Below the pieces are notes generated by a model that worked only from the letters and a program-made list of their open reading frames with translations, was not told the origin of the DNA and ran no database searches. A stretch of 14,535 nucleotides of DNA from Lachnospiraceae bacterium (lineage in GTDB: Bacteria; Bacillota; Clostridia; Lachnospirales; Lachnospiraceae), in NCBI GenBank assembly GCA_900759225.1, contig CAAEUM010000058.1, positions 1-14,535 of the forward strand, written 5' to 3'. Shown here piece by piece: positions 7,449-13,934 of the stretch. Every line of letters begins with the position of its first letter. Positions within the stretch are counted from its first letter, which is position 1. The position numbers were made by a program, and so were the translations under genes.

Positions 7449-7491
7449 AAAAGCTCCGGCTGGAGGGAAACCTGCGGCTTTCGGGGCTTTT
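7449..7491 (+). promoter_or_regulatory. Structured 5' leader hairpin with GAAA tetraloop
   Basis: AAAAGCTCCG (7449-7458) pairs with CGGGGCTTTT (7482-7491), ten pairs including one G-T wobble. Inside, GCTGGAGG (7459-7466) pairs with CCTGCGGC (7471-7478) with one wobble and one G-G mismatch, closed by the GNRA loop GAAA (7467-7470). TTT (7479-7481) is a bulge. It lies 20 bases before the ribosome binding site of the FAD subunit gene. It could be an attenuator or a small metabolite-sensing element. I do not recognise it as a known riboswitch. Confidence 0.55.
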
Positions 7492-7525
7492 ACGATGAAT
7501 ACCCATACGAAAGGAGAATAAGCAG

Positions 7526-8320
7526 GTGTTTCGAGCAGAGGACTATGTAAAAGTATCCAGCTTATCAGAGGCCTATGAGCTTTGTCAGAAGCGCAGCAGC
7601 CTTGTGGTGGGCGGCATGGTTTGGCTGAAAATGACAAATGTTACAAAACGTACCATTGTGGATCTGTCAGGCCTGGGATTGGATGACATTCAGGAAACAG
7701 AGGAGGAATTTTCGATCGGATGTATGTGTACCCTGCGCCAGCTGGAAACCCATGAGGGGCTGAACCGTTATTTTGACGGAATTTTCAGAGAATGTACCAG
7801 AAATATTGTGGGGGTGCAGATGAGAAACTGCGCAACGGTCGGAGGAAGCATTTACAGCCGCTTTGGCTTTTCGGATATCCTTACCTGTATGCTGGCCCTT
7901 GATTCCTATGTGGAGCTGTATCATGGAGGAAGGATGCCTTTGAAGGAATTTGCAAAGAGAGCAGTCCGCAGAGATGACAGGGATATCCTGGTGCGCATTA
8001 TCATCCGCAAGGACGGACGCCGGGCGGCTTACACCAGTCAGAGAAATTCCAGCACGGATTTCCCGCTTATTGCCTGCTGCGTATCCAATGTAGGAAACCA
8101 GTGGTATGTTTCCATTGGCGCAAGGCCGGCTAAGGCCCAGGTTGTCTGCATTACGGAGGATGATTTTGACACCTTTGCAAAGATGGCAAGGGAGGCAGCA
8201 GATGCCTTTACATATGGAACGAATACAAGAGGAAGCGGCCAGTACAGGCACAGCCTGGCGGCTGTCTATGTGCGCCGTCTGATGGAACAGGTAACAGGAA
8301 GGAGGATGAACAGAGAATGA
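7526..8320 (+). CDS. Xanthine dehydrogenase-family FAD-binding subunit (divergent)
   Basis: This subunit would pass electrons from the iron-sulfur subunit through FAD to an acceptor. The fold is recognised from RNCATVGGSI (100-109), which matches the second FAD loop VRNxATIGGN, then a DILTCMLALDSYVEL segment, and a C-terminal QYRHSLAAVYVRRL (239-252) like the SxYRxxLA ending of the family. The first FAD loop, usually GGTxLL, is VVGGMVWLK (27-35), so the Thr is lost. At 264 residues it is slightly short (about 280-295 is common). The start is GTG with AAGGAG (7511-7516) nine bases upstream. The stop overlaps the next start by four bases (ATGA). It is the first gene of a three-gene operon. Family assignment is firm; FAD binding and the acceptor are inferred. 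Confidence 0.87.
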   Translation: MFRAEDYVKVSSLSEAYELCQKRSSLVVGGMVWLKMTNVTKRTIVDLSGLGLDDIQETEEEFSIGCMCTLRQLETHEGLNRYFDGIFRECTRNIVGVQMRNCATVGGSIYSRFGFSDILTCMLALDSYVELYHGGRMPLKEFAKRAVRRDDRDILVRIIIRKDGRRAAYTSQRNSSTDFPLIACCVSNVGNQWYVSIGARPAKAQVVCITEDDFDTFAKMAREAADAFTYGTNTRGSGQYRHSLAAVYVRRLMEQVTGRRMNRE

Positions 8321-8784
8321 TGATCCGTTTTCGTCTGAATGGAAAACAGGTGGAGGCAGAGGCAGAGCCGTCCATGCTGCTTCTGGACCTGGTAAGAAGC
8401 CTTGGCTGCTACAGTGTAAAGAGGGGCTGTGAGACGGCAAACTGCGGCCTCTGTACCGTATGGCTTGACGGAAAGCCCATCCTTTCATGCTCCACGTTGG
8501 CAGTGCGGGCAGATGGACGCCATGTAACGACCCTGGAGGGCCTTCAGAAGGAAGCTGAGGAGTTCGGAATGTTCCTGGCAAGAGAGGGCGGGGAGCAGTG
8601 CGGCTTCTGCAGCCCGGGCTTCATTATGAATGTGCTTGCCATGGAGCGTGAGCTTAAGAACCCAACAGAGGAACAGATTAAGGAATATCTGGCAGGGAAT
8701 CTCTGCCGCTGCAGCGGCTATATGTCCCAGCTGCGGGCAGTAAAGAAATATCTGGAAGAAAAGGCGAAGGGGGGTCAGGACTGA
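8317..8784 (+). CDS. Molybdenum hydroxylase (2Fe-2S)-binding subunit
   Basis: This small subunit carries two [2Fe-2S] clusters between the Mo site and FAD. The N-terminal plant-type ferredoxin domain has the ligands C38, C43, C46 and C58 (GCETANCGLCT ... SC). The C-terminal helical domain has C95, C98, C130 and C132 (QCGFCSPGF ... GNLCRCSGY). All eight are present, and 155 residues is the standard length. Two consecutive ATG codons stand at the start. The first (8317) overlaps the stop of the FAD gene as ATGA, with GGAAGGAGG at 8297-8305. The stop overlaps the next start by one base. This gene is the clearest of the three in family terms. Confidence 0.96.
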   Translation: MMIRFRLNGKQVEAEAEPSMLLLDLVRSLGCYSVKRGCETANCGLCTVWLDGKPILSCSTLAVRADGRHVTTLEGLQKEAEEFGMFLAREGGEQCGFCSPGFIMNVLAMERELKNPTEEQIKEYLAGNLCRCSGYMSQLRAVKKYLEEKAKGGQD

Positions 8785-11120
8785 TGCAGGAGTATGGATA
8801 TACAGACAGAGCTACAGGGAAGAAGCTGAGAGTGGTAGGCGCGCCTGTAGTGAAAAAGGATGCAAAGGCCCTGGTTACAGGAAAGCCGGTTTATACCGAT
8901 GACCTGGCTTTACAGGACTGCCTGATCGTGAAGGTATTAAGAAGCCCTTATGCCCATGCCCTTGTTTCTGAGATTGACACAAGTGTTGCGGCAAAGACAC
9001 CGGGCATCCAATGTATCCTTACCTGGAAGGATGTGCCCTCCAGCCGTTTTACCATGGCAGGACAGACCTACCCGGAGCCAAGTCCCTATGACCGGCTGAT
9101 CCTGGACCGCAGGCTGCGCTTTGTGGGAGATGCAGTTGCCATTGTGGCAGGTGAGACAGAGGCGGCAGTAGACCATGCAATGCGGCTGATCCGCGTAAAA
9201 TACAAGGAGCTTACGCCGGTTCTTGATATGCATGAGGCACTGGATAACCCGGTTTTGGTGCATCCGGAGGAGGATTGGAAGGCTCTCTGCAATGTGGGCG
9301 CTGACAATCAGAGGAATCTGTGCGCTTCCGGTTCAGACGAGGCCGGAGATCTGGAGGGTGCCTTTGCAGGCTGCAGCCATGTGATCGAGCGCACCTACCA
9401 CACGAAGGCAAACCAGCAGGCTATGATGGAAACCTTCCGCACCTATACTTACATGGATGTTTACGGACGTCTTAACGTGGTGTCCTCGACCCAGATCGTA
9501 TTCCATGCGCGCCGGATCCTGGCAAATGCCCTTGATATCCCAAAATCAAAAATCCGTGTCATTAAGCCAAGGGTAGGAGGCGGCTTTGGAGCAAAGCAGA
9601 CAGTTGTAGCAGAGGTTTACCCGGCTATTGTCACCCTGAAAACAGGAAAGCCGGCAAAGATCGTTTACAGCCGCTATGAGAGCCAGATCGCTTCCTCCCC
9701 CCGCCATGAGATGGAGGTGCGCGTAAAGCTGGGCTGTGATGACAATGGCATTATCCAGGCAATGGATGTGTATACACTGTCCAATACAGGCGCTTACGGT
9801 GAGCATGGACCGACAACGGTAGGTCTTTCCGGACATAAGTCCATCCCTCTTTACGGTACACCAAAGGCCTTCCGCTTTGCCTATGACGTGGTTTACACCA
9901 ACCGTATGTCAGCAGGCGCTTACAGGGGCTACGGTGCGACCCAGGGTATTTTTGCAGTTGAATCTGCAGTCAGCGAGCTGGCAGCCCAGATCGGCATGGA
10001 TCCGGTAAGGATGCGGGAGTTAAACATGGTTCGGGAAGGCAATGTGATGCCTGCCTACTACGGTGAGACTGCAACCAGCTGTGCCCTTGACCGCTGCGTG
10101 GCCCGGGTAAAGGAAATGATCGGCTGGGATGAAAAGTATCCGAGAAAGGATATGGGCAATGGGAAGGTAAGAGGCGTCGGCATGGCAATGGCAATGCAGG
10201 GATCCTCGATTTCCGGCGTGGATGTGGCCGGCGTTACCATTAAGGTAAATGATGACGGCTTCTACAGCATGACCATCGGTGCCGCAGACATGGGTACCGG
10301 CTGCGATACGACACTGGCACAGGTAGCTGCGGAGAGCCTTGGCTGTGAGCTTGATGATATTGTGGTTTATGGTTCTGACACCGATATTTCACCCTATGAT
10401 TCAGGCTCCTATGCATCCAGCACTGCCTACCTTACAGGAATGGCAGTAGTAAAGGCCTGTGAGCGCCTGAAGGAAAAGATCGTGGCAAAGGCAGCCCAGT
10501 ATCTGGACTGTAATGCAGCTGATCTGGAGTTTGACGGGAAAATGGTGCGCAGCACGAAGGCAGAGGCAGACGGAAGCAGGAAGGAAATTTCCTTAAAGGA
10601 TATCGGCAACCGTGTTATGTGCTTTAATGAGGATGCACTTCAGGTAACGCAGTCCCATACCTCGCCTGTATCACCGCCTCCTTTTATGGCGGGTGCTGCA
10701 GAGGTGGAGATTGATAAGGAGACAGGCAGTGTAAAGCTGATCCAGTTTGTGGCTGCGGTTGACTGCGGAACCCCTCTCAATGAGAATCTGGCGAGAGTGC
10801 AGACAGAGGGCGGCCTTGTACAGGGAATCGGCATGGCCCTTTATGAGGATATTACTTATTCCGACAAAGGAAAGGTATATGAGAATTCCTTTATGCAGTA
10901 TAAGCTTCCAACACGCCTTGATATCGGAACCGTTAAGGTGGAGATTGAAAACAGCTATGAGCCTACAGGCCCATTCGGTGCAAAATCCATTGGCGAGATC
11001 GTTATTAACACGCCTTCACCGGCTATTGCCAACGCAGTATACAATGCAGTGGGCGTCCGGATCCGGGAGCTTCCTATTACAGCAGAAAAGGTATTTAAGG
11101 GAATGAACGATCTGTCATAA
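8784..11120 (+). CDS. Xanthine dehydrogenase-family molybdopterin-binding subunit
   Basis: This is the catalytic subunit, which hydroxylates its substrate at a molybdenum-pterin centre using water. The 778 residues have the family plan: an N-terminal domain starting VVGAPVVKKDAKALVTGKPVYTDD, then Moco motifs RVGGGFGAK (263-271), AYRGYGATQ (379-387), GAADMGTG (499-506) and SGSYASST (540-547). Near the end, GPFGAKSIGEIVINTP contains the catalytic glutamate E738. Glu299 in SRYESQ aligns with the purine-binding Glu802 region of bovine XDH, but this Glu is also common in relatives. Xanthine, hypoxanthine, nicotinate or another N-heterocycle are all possible, and no purine transport or catabolic gene is beside it. 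No cofactor-insertion gene (XdhC/CoxI type) is in the window. The start overlaps the previous stop by one base and has a G-rich ribosome site at 8770-8775. A terminator follows at 11160. Confidence 0.93.
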   Translation: MQEYGYTDRATGKKLRVVGAPVVKKDAKALVTGKPVYTDDLALQDCLIVKVLRSPYAHALVSEIDTSVAAKTPGIQCILTWKDVPSSRFTMAGQTYPEPSPYDRLILDRRLRFVGDAVAIVAGETEAAVDHAMRLIRVKYKELTPVLDMHEALDNPVLVHPEEDWKALCNVGADNQRNLCASGSDEAGDLEGAFAGCSHVIERTYHTKANQQAMMETFRTYTYMDVYGRLNVVSSTQIVFHARRILANALDIPKSKIRVIKPRVGGGFGAKQTVVAEVYPAIVTLKTGKPAKIVYSRYESQIASSPRHEMEVRVKLGCDDNGIIQAMDVYTLSNTGAYGEHGPTTVGLSGHKSIPLYGTPKAFRFAYDVVYTNRMSAGAYRGYGATQGIFAVESAVSELAAQIGMDPVRMRELNMVREGNVMPAYYGETATSCALDRCVARVKEMIGWDEKYPRKDMGNGKVRGVGMAMAMQGSSISGVDVAGVTIKVNDDGFYSMTIGAADMGTGCDTTLAQVAAESLGCELDDIVVYGSDTDISPYDSGSYASSTAYLTGMAVVKACERLKEKIVAKAAQYLDCNAADLEFDGKMVRSTKAEADGSRKEISLKDIGNRVMCFNEDALQVTQSHTSPVSPPPFMAGAAEVEIDKETGSVKLIQFVAAVDCGTPLNENLARVQTEGGLVQGIGMALYEDITYSDKGKVYENSFMQYKLPTRLDIGTVKVEIENSYEPTGPFGAKSIGEIVINTPSPAIANAVYNAVGVRIRELPITAEKVFKGMNDLS

Positions 11121-11141
11121 AAAATGACAGCCTTTTAAGGC
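11112..11141 (-). other. Paired small hairpins between convergent genes, weak terminator for the regulator
   Basis: CTGTCAT (11112-11118) and ATGACAG (11124-11130) form a 7-bp stem over five A, spanning the Mo subunit stop codon. GCCTTTTAAGGC (11130-11141) is a perfect palindrome. Read on the minus strand, the palindrome is followed after five bases by six T, so it could act as a weak terminator for the AraC gene. Confidence 0.3.
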
Positions 11142-11155
11142 AGTTTATGAAAGAG

Positions 11156-11998
11156 TTAGACGGGGAGCTTCCGTTTTGGGAGCTCCCCGTATTGTTTTTT
11201 ATAGGCCCGAAGGAAGGAGGAGTAGCTTCCAAAGCCGCACTGGAAGCAGGCATTTGTGGCACTCTCTCCCTGAGAAATAAGCTCCCTGGCAAGCACCAGC
11301 CGTTTTTTTGCAATGTACTGGCCCAGGGTACAGCCGGCCTGGCTTTTAAAAAGGCGCATCATGTGATAGGGACTCAGGCAGCTGATGCCGGAAAGCTCCT
11401 CAAGGGAAAGCTCCCTGTCCAGATTGTCGTTAATGTAGGAGATAAGGCCGGATACCCGGTAGTCCAGGGTGCCGCTTGTAAGGTACTGCGCATCCGGTGC
11501 AAGGCAGAAGCGGTTCAGCCCGATCAGAAATTCCTGGCATAAAAGGCGGCTGTATAGGGAGGCGGCAAAGAGGCCGCTTTCTGAAGTTAAGGAGGCCTCC
11601 AGCTGCTTTATAAGGGAAATAAGGGACTGCCGCTTTCCAGGCTCCGGCCGGAGGACATTTGAATGGCGGTAGCTGGAGGCTTGAAAGCAGGCGGAAAGAT
11701 CTTCTTTTTCATTTTTCCCTTCCAGAAAGGCAGGATTTAAATAGAATACAAAGCGCTCATAGGGCTGGGAGCTGTCTACCAGTGGACGGTGCAGCTGTCC
11801 CTTATTTACCAGCACAAAATCAAGAGGGGACAGGGCGTAGGAGCGCCCCTCAATGACATAGGTCACATTGCCCCGCAGGAGAATCATGATTTTATAGAAA
11901 TCATGGCAGTGCAGGTTAAATTCCAGTCCTCCCTGGTCTGTAAGATGGAAGAGGCGGAAGTCTTCATTTAAAAATCCGGTGGCAGGTGAAGCTGGCAT
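11156..11998 (-). CDS. AraC-family transcriptional regulator
   Basis: This is a DNA-binding regulator with an N-terminal sensing domain. The 280 residues show a cupin-like region at about 25-75 (LHCHDFYKIMILLRG, then YALSPLDFVLVNKGQLH). A C-terminal AraC double helix-turn-helix lies at about 185-275 (LSLEELSGISCLSPYHMMRLFK, then ESATNACFQCGFGSYSSFLRAYKKQYG). The open frame continues 43 codons further upstream to 12127. The Met at 11998 is chosen because AAGGAGG lies eight bases before it and the upstream part falls in the promoter region. The gene is convergent with the Mo-hydroxylase operon and divergent from the epimerase paralogue, so either could be its target. The ligand is unknown. Confidence 0.93.
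   Translation of the reverse strand: MPASPATGFLNEDFRLFHLTDQGGLEFNLHCHDFYKIMILLRGNVTYVIEGRSYALSPLDFVLVNKGQLHRPLVDSSQPYERFVFYLNPAFLEGKNEKEDLSACFQASSYRHSNVLRPEPGKRQSLISLIKQLEASLTSESGLFAASLYSRLLCQEFLIGLNRFCLAPDAQYLTSGTLDYRVSGLISYINDNLDRELSLEELSGISCLSPYHMMRLFKSQAGCTLGQYIAKKRLVLARELISQGESATNACFQCGFGSYSSFLRAYKKQYGELPKRKLPV
11160..11200 (+). terminator. Rho-independent terminator of the Mo-hydroxylase operon
   Basis: Bases 11160-11172 pair with 11178-11190 (13 bp, one G-T wobble) around the loop GTTTT. The sequence then runs ATTG and six T (11195-11200). The stem lies wholly within the last codons of the convergent AraC-family gene, so the same bases serve as terminator and code for that protein's C-terminus. 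Confidence 0.88.
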
Positions 11999-12041
11999 GA
12001 TGGTTTCCTCCTTTTTGTCCGGCCTTGCTCTGTTACAGGAA

Positions 12042-12070
12042 AGTATAGGGCAATACAGCAGGATTTGCAA
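12042..12070 (-). promoter_or_regulatory. Sigma-70-type promoter for the AraC-family gene
   Basis: On the minus strand, -35 TTGCAA (12070-12065) and -10 TATACT (12047-12042) are separated by 17 bases. They lie about 45 bases upstream of the chosen start at 11998. The -35 is palindromic and could also be read on the plus strand. Confidence 0.65.
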
Positions 12071-12075
12071 TATTT

Positions 12076-12113
12076 TTAGGCAAGATCCGTATATTATTTT
12101 TATAAAATGCCTG
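12076..12113 (+). promoter_or_regulatory. AT-rich control region upstream of the epimerase paralogue
   Basis: An AT-rich tract with TATATT (12090-12095) and TATAAA (12101-12106) is flanked by an inverted AGGCA/TGCCT pair (12078-12082 and 12108-12112). It is the likely plus-strand promoter region for the gene at 12153, but no good -35 is seen at standard spacing. The inverted pair might be a regulator site. Confidence 0.3.
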
Positions 12114-12152
12114 ATAAACTGAAACAAGAACAGTCAGAAAGGCGGATTAAAA

Positions 12153-13010
12153 ATGAGGATCACAGTGGAAAAGTACCAGGGACTTGGAAATGATTATCTT
12201 GTATATGACCCTAATCTCAATCAGATGGAGCTGACTCCCAGACGGGTACAGCTTTTGTGCAACCGCAATTTTGGAGTGGGTGCTGACGGGATCATGGAGG
12301 GGCCTGTGATGGAAAAGGATTCCATTTTCATGCGTATCTGGAATTCGGACGGAAGTGCTGCAAAAAACAGCGGAAACGGGGTGCGGATTTTTGCCCGGTA
12401 TTTAAAAGATGCCGGTTATGTGCAGAAAAAGGATTTTGTGTTAAACTGCGGCGGCGGGCCGGTGACAGTCCACTACCTCAATGAGGAGGGAACCAGGCTG
12501 AAGGCCTCTATGGGGAAGGCTTCCTTCTGGAGTGATGATGTGCCTGTCACAGGCCCGCGCAGGGAGATCATTAATGAAACTATGATCTTTGGCCGGATCC
12601 CTTATCCTGTGACCTGCCTTTCCATGGGCAATCCCCACTGCGTGATCCTCATGGATGAAATATCAAAGGAGCTAGTATGCCGGATCGGGGCCTATGCAGA
12701 AAATGCAAAGCAATTTCCGGAAAAGATCAACACCCAGATCATTAAGGTGATGAACCGGAATTATATATTGACGGAAGGGTATGAGCGGGGAAGCGGTTAT
12801 ACCCTGGCTTCCGGCAGCGGCTGCTGTGCGGCGGCTGCAGCGGCCATGCGCATGGGGCTGACGGATCCAAAGGTGACAGTGGAGATGCCCGGCGGGATCA
12901 TGGAAGTTGAGATTTTGGAGGACGGGACAGCACTTTTAACAGGCAATGTGGGATATGTAGGTTCCATGCGTCTTGGAAGCGGACTTTCAGAGGAACTCAT
13001 GAACCTGTGA
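12153..13010 (+). CDS. Diaminopimelate epimerase paralogue with both catalytic Cys changed to Ser
   Basis: The 285-residue product has the DapF fold signatures throughout: QGLGNDYLVYD (9-19), NRNFGVGADG (37-46), WNSDGSAAKNSGNG (63-76), MGNPHCV (158-164), NTQ (193-195) and YERGSGYTLASGSG (210-223). DapF uses two cysteines as acid and base, in CGNG and ACGTG. Here both are serine: S73 (codon AGC, 12369-12371) and S220 (codon TCC, 12810-12812). The second Glu of the usual ERGxGET is Tyr216. His162, Glu211 and Arg212 remain. The frame is intact with a good ribosome site (AAAGGCGG, 12138-12145), so it is not an obvious pseudogene. It is divergent from an AraC-family regulator and lies 87 bases before a canonical dapF. 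Normal epimerase activity is unlikely. It may be a different isomerase or lyase, a binding protein, or a partner of DapF. Confidence 0.9.
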   Translation: MRITVEKYQGLGNDYLVYDPNLNQMELTPRRVQLLCNRNFGVGADGIMEGPVMEKDSIFMRIWNSDGSAAKNSGNGVRIFARYLKDAGYVQKKDFVLNCGGGPVTVHYLNEEGTRLKASMGKASFWSDDVPVTGPRREIINETMIFGRIPYPVTCLSMGNPHCVILMDEISKELVCRIGAYAENAKQFPEKINTQIIKVMNRNYILTEGYERGSGYTLASGSGCCAAAAAAMRMGLTDPKVTVEMPGGIMEVEILEDGTALLTGNVGYVGSMRLGSGLSEELMNL

Positions 13011-13021
13011 GGATTCATTGA

Positions 13022-13050
13022 TTGACAAATGAAAAAACAGTTGCTATTAT
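13022..13050 (+). promoter_or_regulatory. Near-consensus sigma-70-type promoter for dapF-dapL
   Basis: TTGACA (13022-13027) and TATTAT (13045-13050) are separated by exactly 17 bases. Transcription would begin near 13057, about 40 bases before the dapF ATG, in the gap after the epimerase paralogue. It lets dapF and dapL be expressed independently of the upstream gene. Confidence 0.85.
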
Positions 13051-13097
13051 TCTGACATAGAAAATTGTCTGGCCTGACCCATATGCGAGGTAATAAA

Positions 13098-13916
13098 ATG
13101 GAATTCGTCAAAATGCAGGGAATTGGAAATGACTATGTATATGTGGACTGCTTTGATCAGCAGGTCCCGGAGCCGGAGCGGACGTCAGTATATATCAGCA
13201 GCCGGCGTTTCGGCATTGGCTCTGACGGACTGGTGCTGATCAGCCCGTCGGAAAGTGCGGACTGCAGGATGAATATTTATAATGCAGACGGTTCCCAGGC
13301 ACTTATGTGCGGAAATGGGATCCGGTGTGTGGGAAAGTATGCCTATGACCACGGCCTTATACCTTCAGACAGAAGGACTATGACAGTGGAAACCTTGTCC
13401 GGCATCAAGAAGCTGGATTTTACGGTGGAAGGCGGAAAGGCAAGGCAGTTTACGGTGGATATGGGAAGGGGAGAGCTGACCTCAGGGCTTCCTGAATCCA
13501 TAGAGGCAGCGGGAAGAGCTCTGGAATTTGTGGGCATCAGTGTGGGAAATCCCCATGCGGTTTTATTTGCGCCGGATGTAGATGCTGTGGAGCTGGGAGA
13601 GATCGGCCCTGCACTGGAGCTACATAAGCGCTTTGCACCTTACCGGGTCAATGCAGAATTTGTCCAGGTCATTGACCGTGCCAATCTGAAGATGCGCGTC
13701 TGGGAGCGGGGCAGCGGGGAAACCTGGGCCTGCGGCACCGGGGCTACAGCCAGCGCTCTGGCATCTATCCTTATGGGATATGCAGATGACCAGGTTACAG
13801 TAAAGCTTCGGGGCGGCAGCCTTACTATAAGTCTTTGCAGGGAAACGGGCCATCTGTTTATGACCGGCCCGGCAGAAGAAGTATTTTGCGGCAGCATTGT
13901 GCTTCCGTGGGAATAA
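13098..13916 (+). CDS. dapF: Diaminopimelate epimerase
   Basis: DapF converts LL- to meso-diaminopimelate, a precursor of lysine and of peptidoglycan cross-links. The 272 residues match the family. Motifs are QGIGNDYVYVD (7-17), RRFGIGSDG (36-44), NADGSQALMCGNGIRC with catalytic C71, VGNPHAV (149-155), VNAEFVQ (184-190) and WERGSGETWACGTGA with catalytic C212. The frame is open back to a TTG at 13065, but the ATG at 13098 has GAGG (13087-13090) seven bases upstream and its product begins MEFVKMQGIGND as expected. A strong promoter lies just upstream. dapL follows 18 bases after the stop. It is complete with no anomalies, and it contrasts with the Ser-substituted paralogue before it. Confidence 0.97.
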   Translation: MEFVKMQGIGNDYVYVDCFDQQVPEPERTSVYISSRRFGIGSDGLVLISPSESADCRMNIYNADGSQALMCGNGIRCVGKYAYDHGLIPSDRRTMTVETLSGIKKLDFTVEGGKARQFTVDMGRGELTSGLPESIEAAGRALEFVGISVGNPHAVLFAPDVDAVELGEIGPALELHKRFAPYRVNAEFVQVIDRANLKMRVWERGSGETWACGTGATASALASILMGYADDQVTVKLRGGSLTISLCRETGHLFMTGPAEEVFCGSIVLPWE

Positions 13917-13934
13917 AAGAGGAGGAAAAAACCA

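Noticed and set aside
7190..7525. Purine riboswitch or CRISPR array in the gene-free stretch
   Set aside because: No purine-riboswitch core was recognised. The repeats are two unequal palindromes, not regularly spaced direct repeats.
7667..8581. Long antisense frame over the FAD and Fe-S subunit genes (304 codons)
   Set aside because: It spans two real genes, has no motif, and is a by-product of codon bias on the coding strand.
11999..12127. 43-codon upstream extension of the AraC-family gene
   Set aside because: It crosses the likely promoter (12042-12070), has no similarity to the family, and the Met at 11998 has a strong AAGGAGG site.
12129..12135. AACAGTC upstream of the epimerase paralogue, shared with the repeats at 7194-7200 and 7398-7404
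   Set aside because: A seven-base match without an inverted partner is expected by chance, so it is not called a third repeat copy.
12153..13010. Pseudogene call for the Ser-substituted DapF homologue
   Set aside because: The frame is full length with a good ribosome site and intact motifs apart from the specific active-site changes, and there are no stops or frameshifts.
13065..13097. TTG start for dapF
   Set aside because: It has no Shine-Dalgarno and lies only about eight bases after the predicted transcription start. The ATG at 13098 is well placed.
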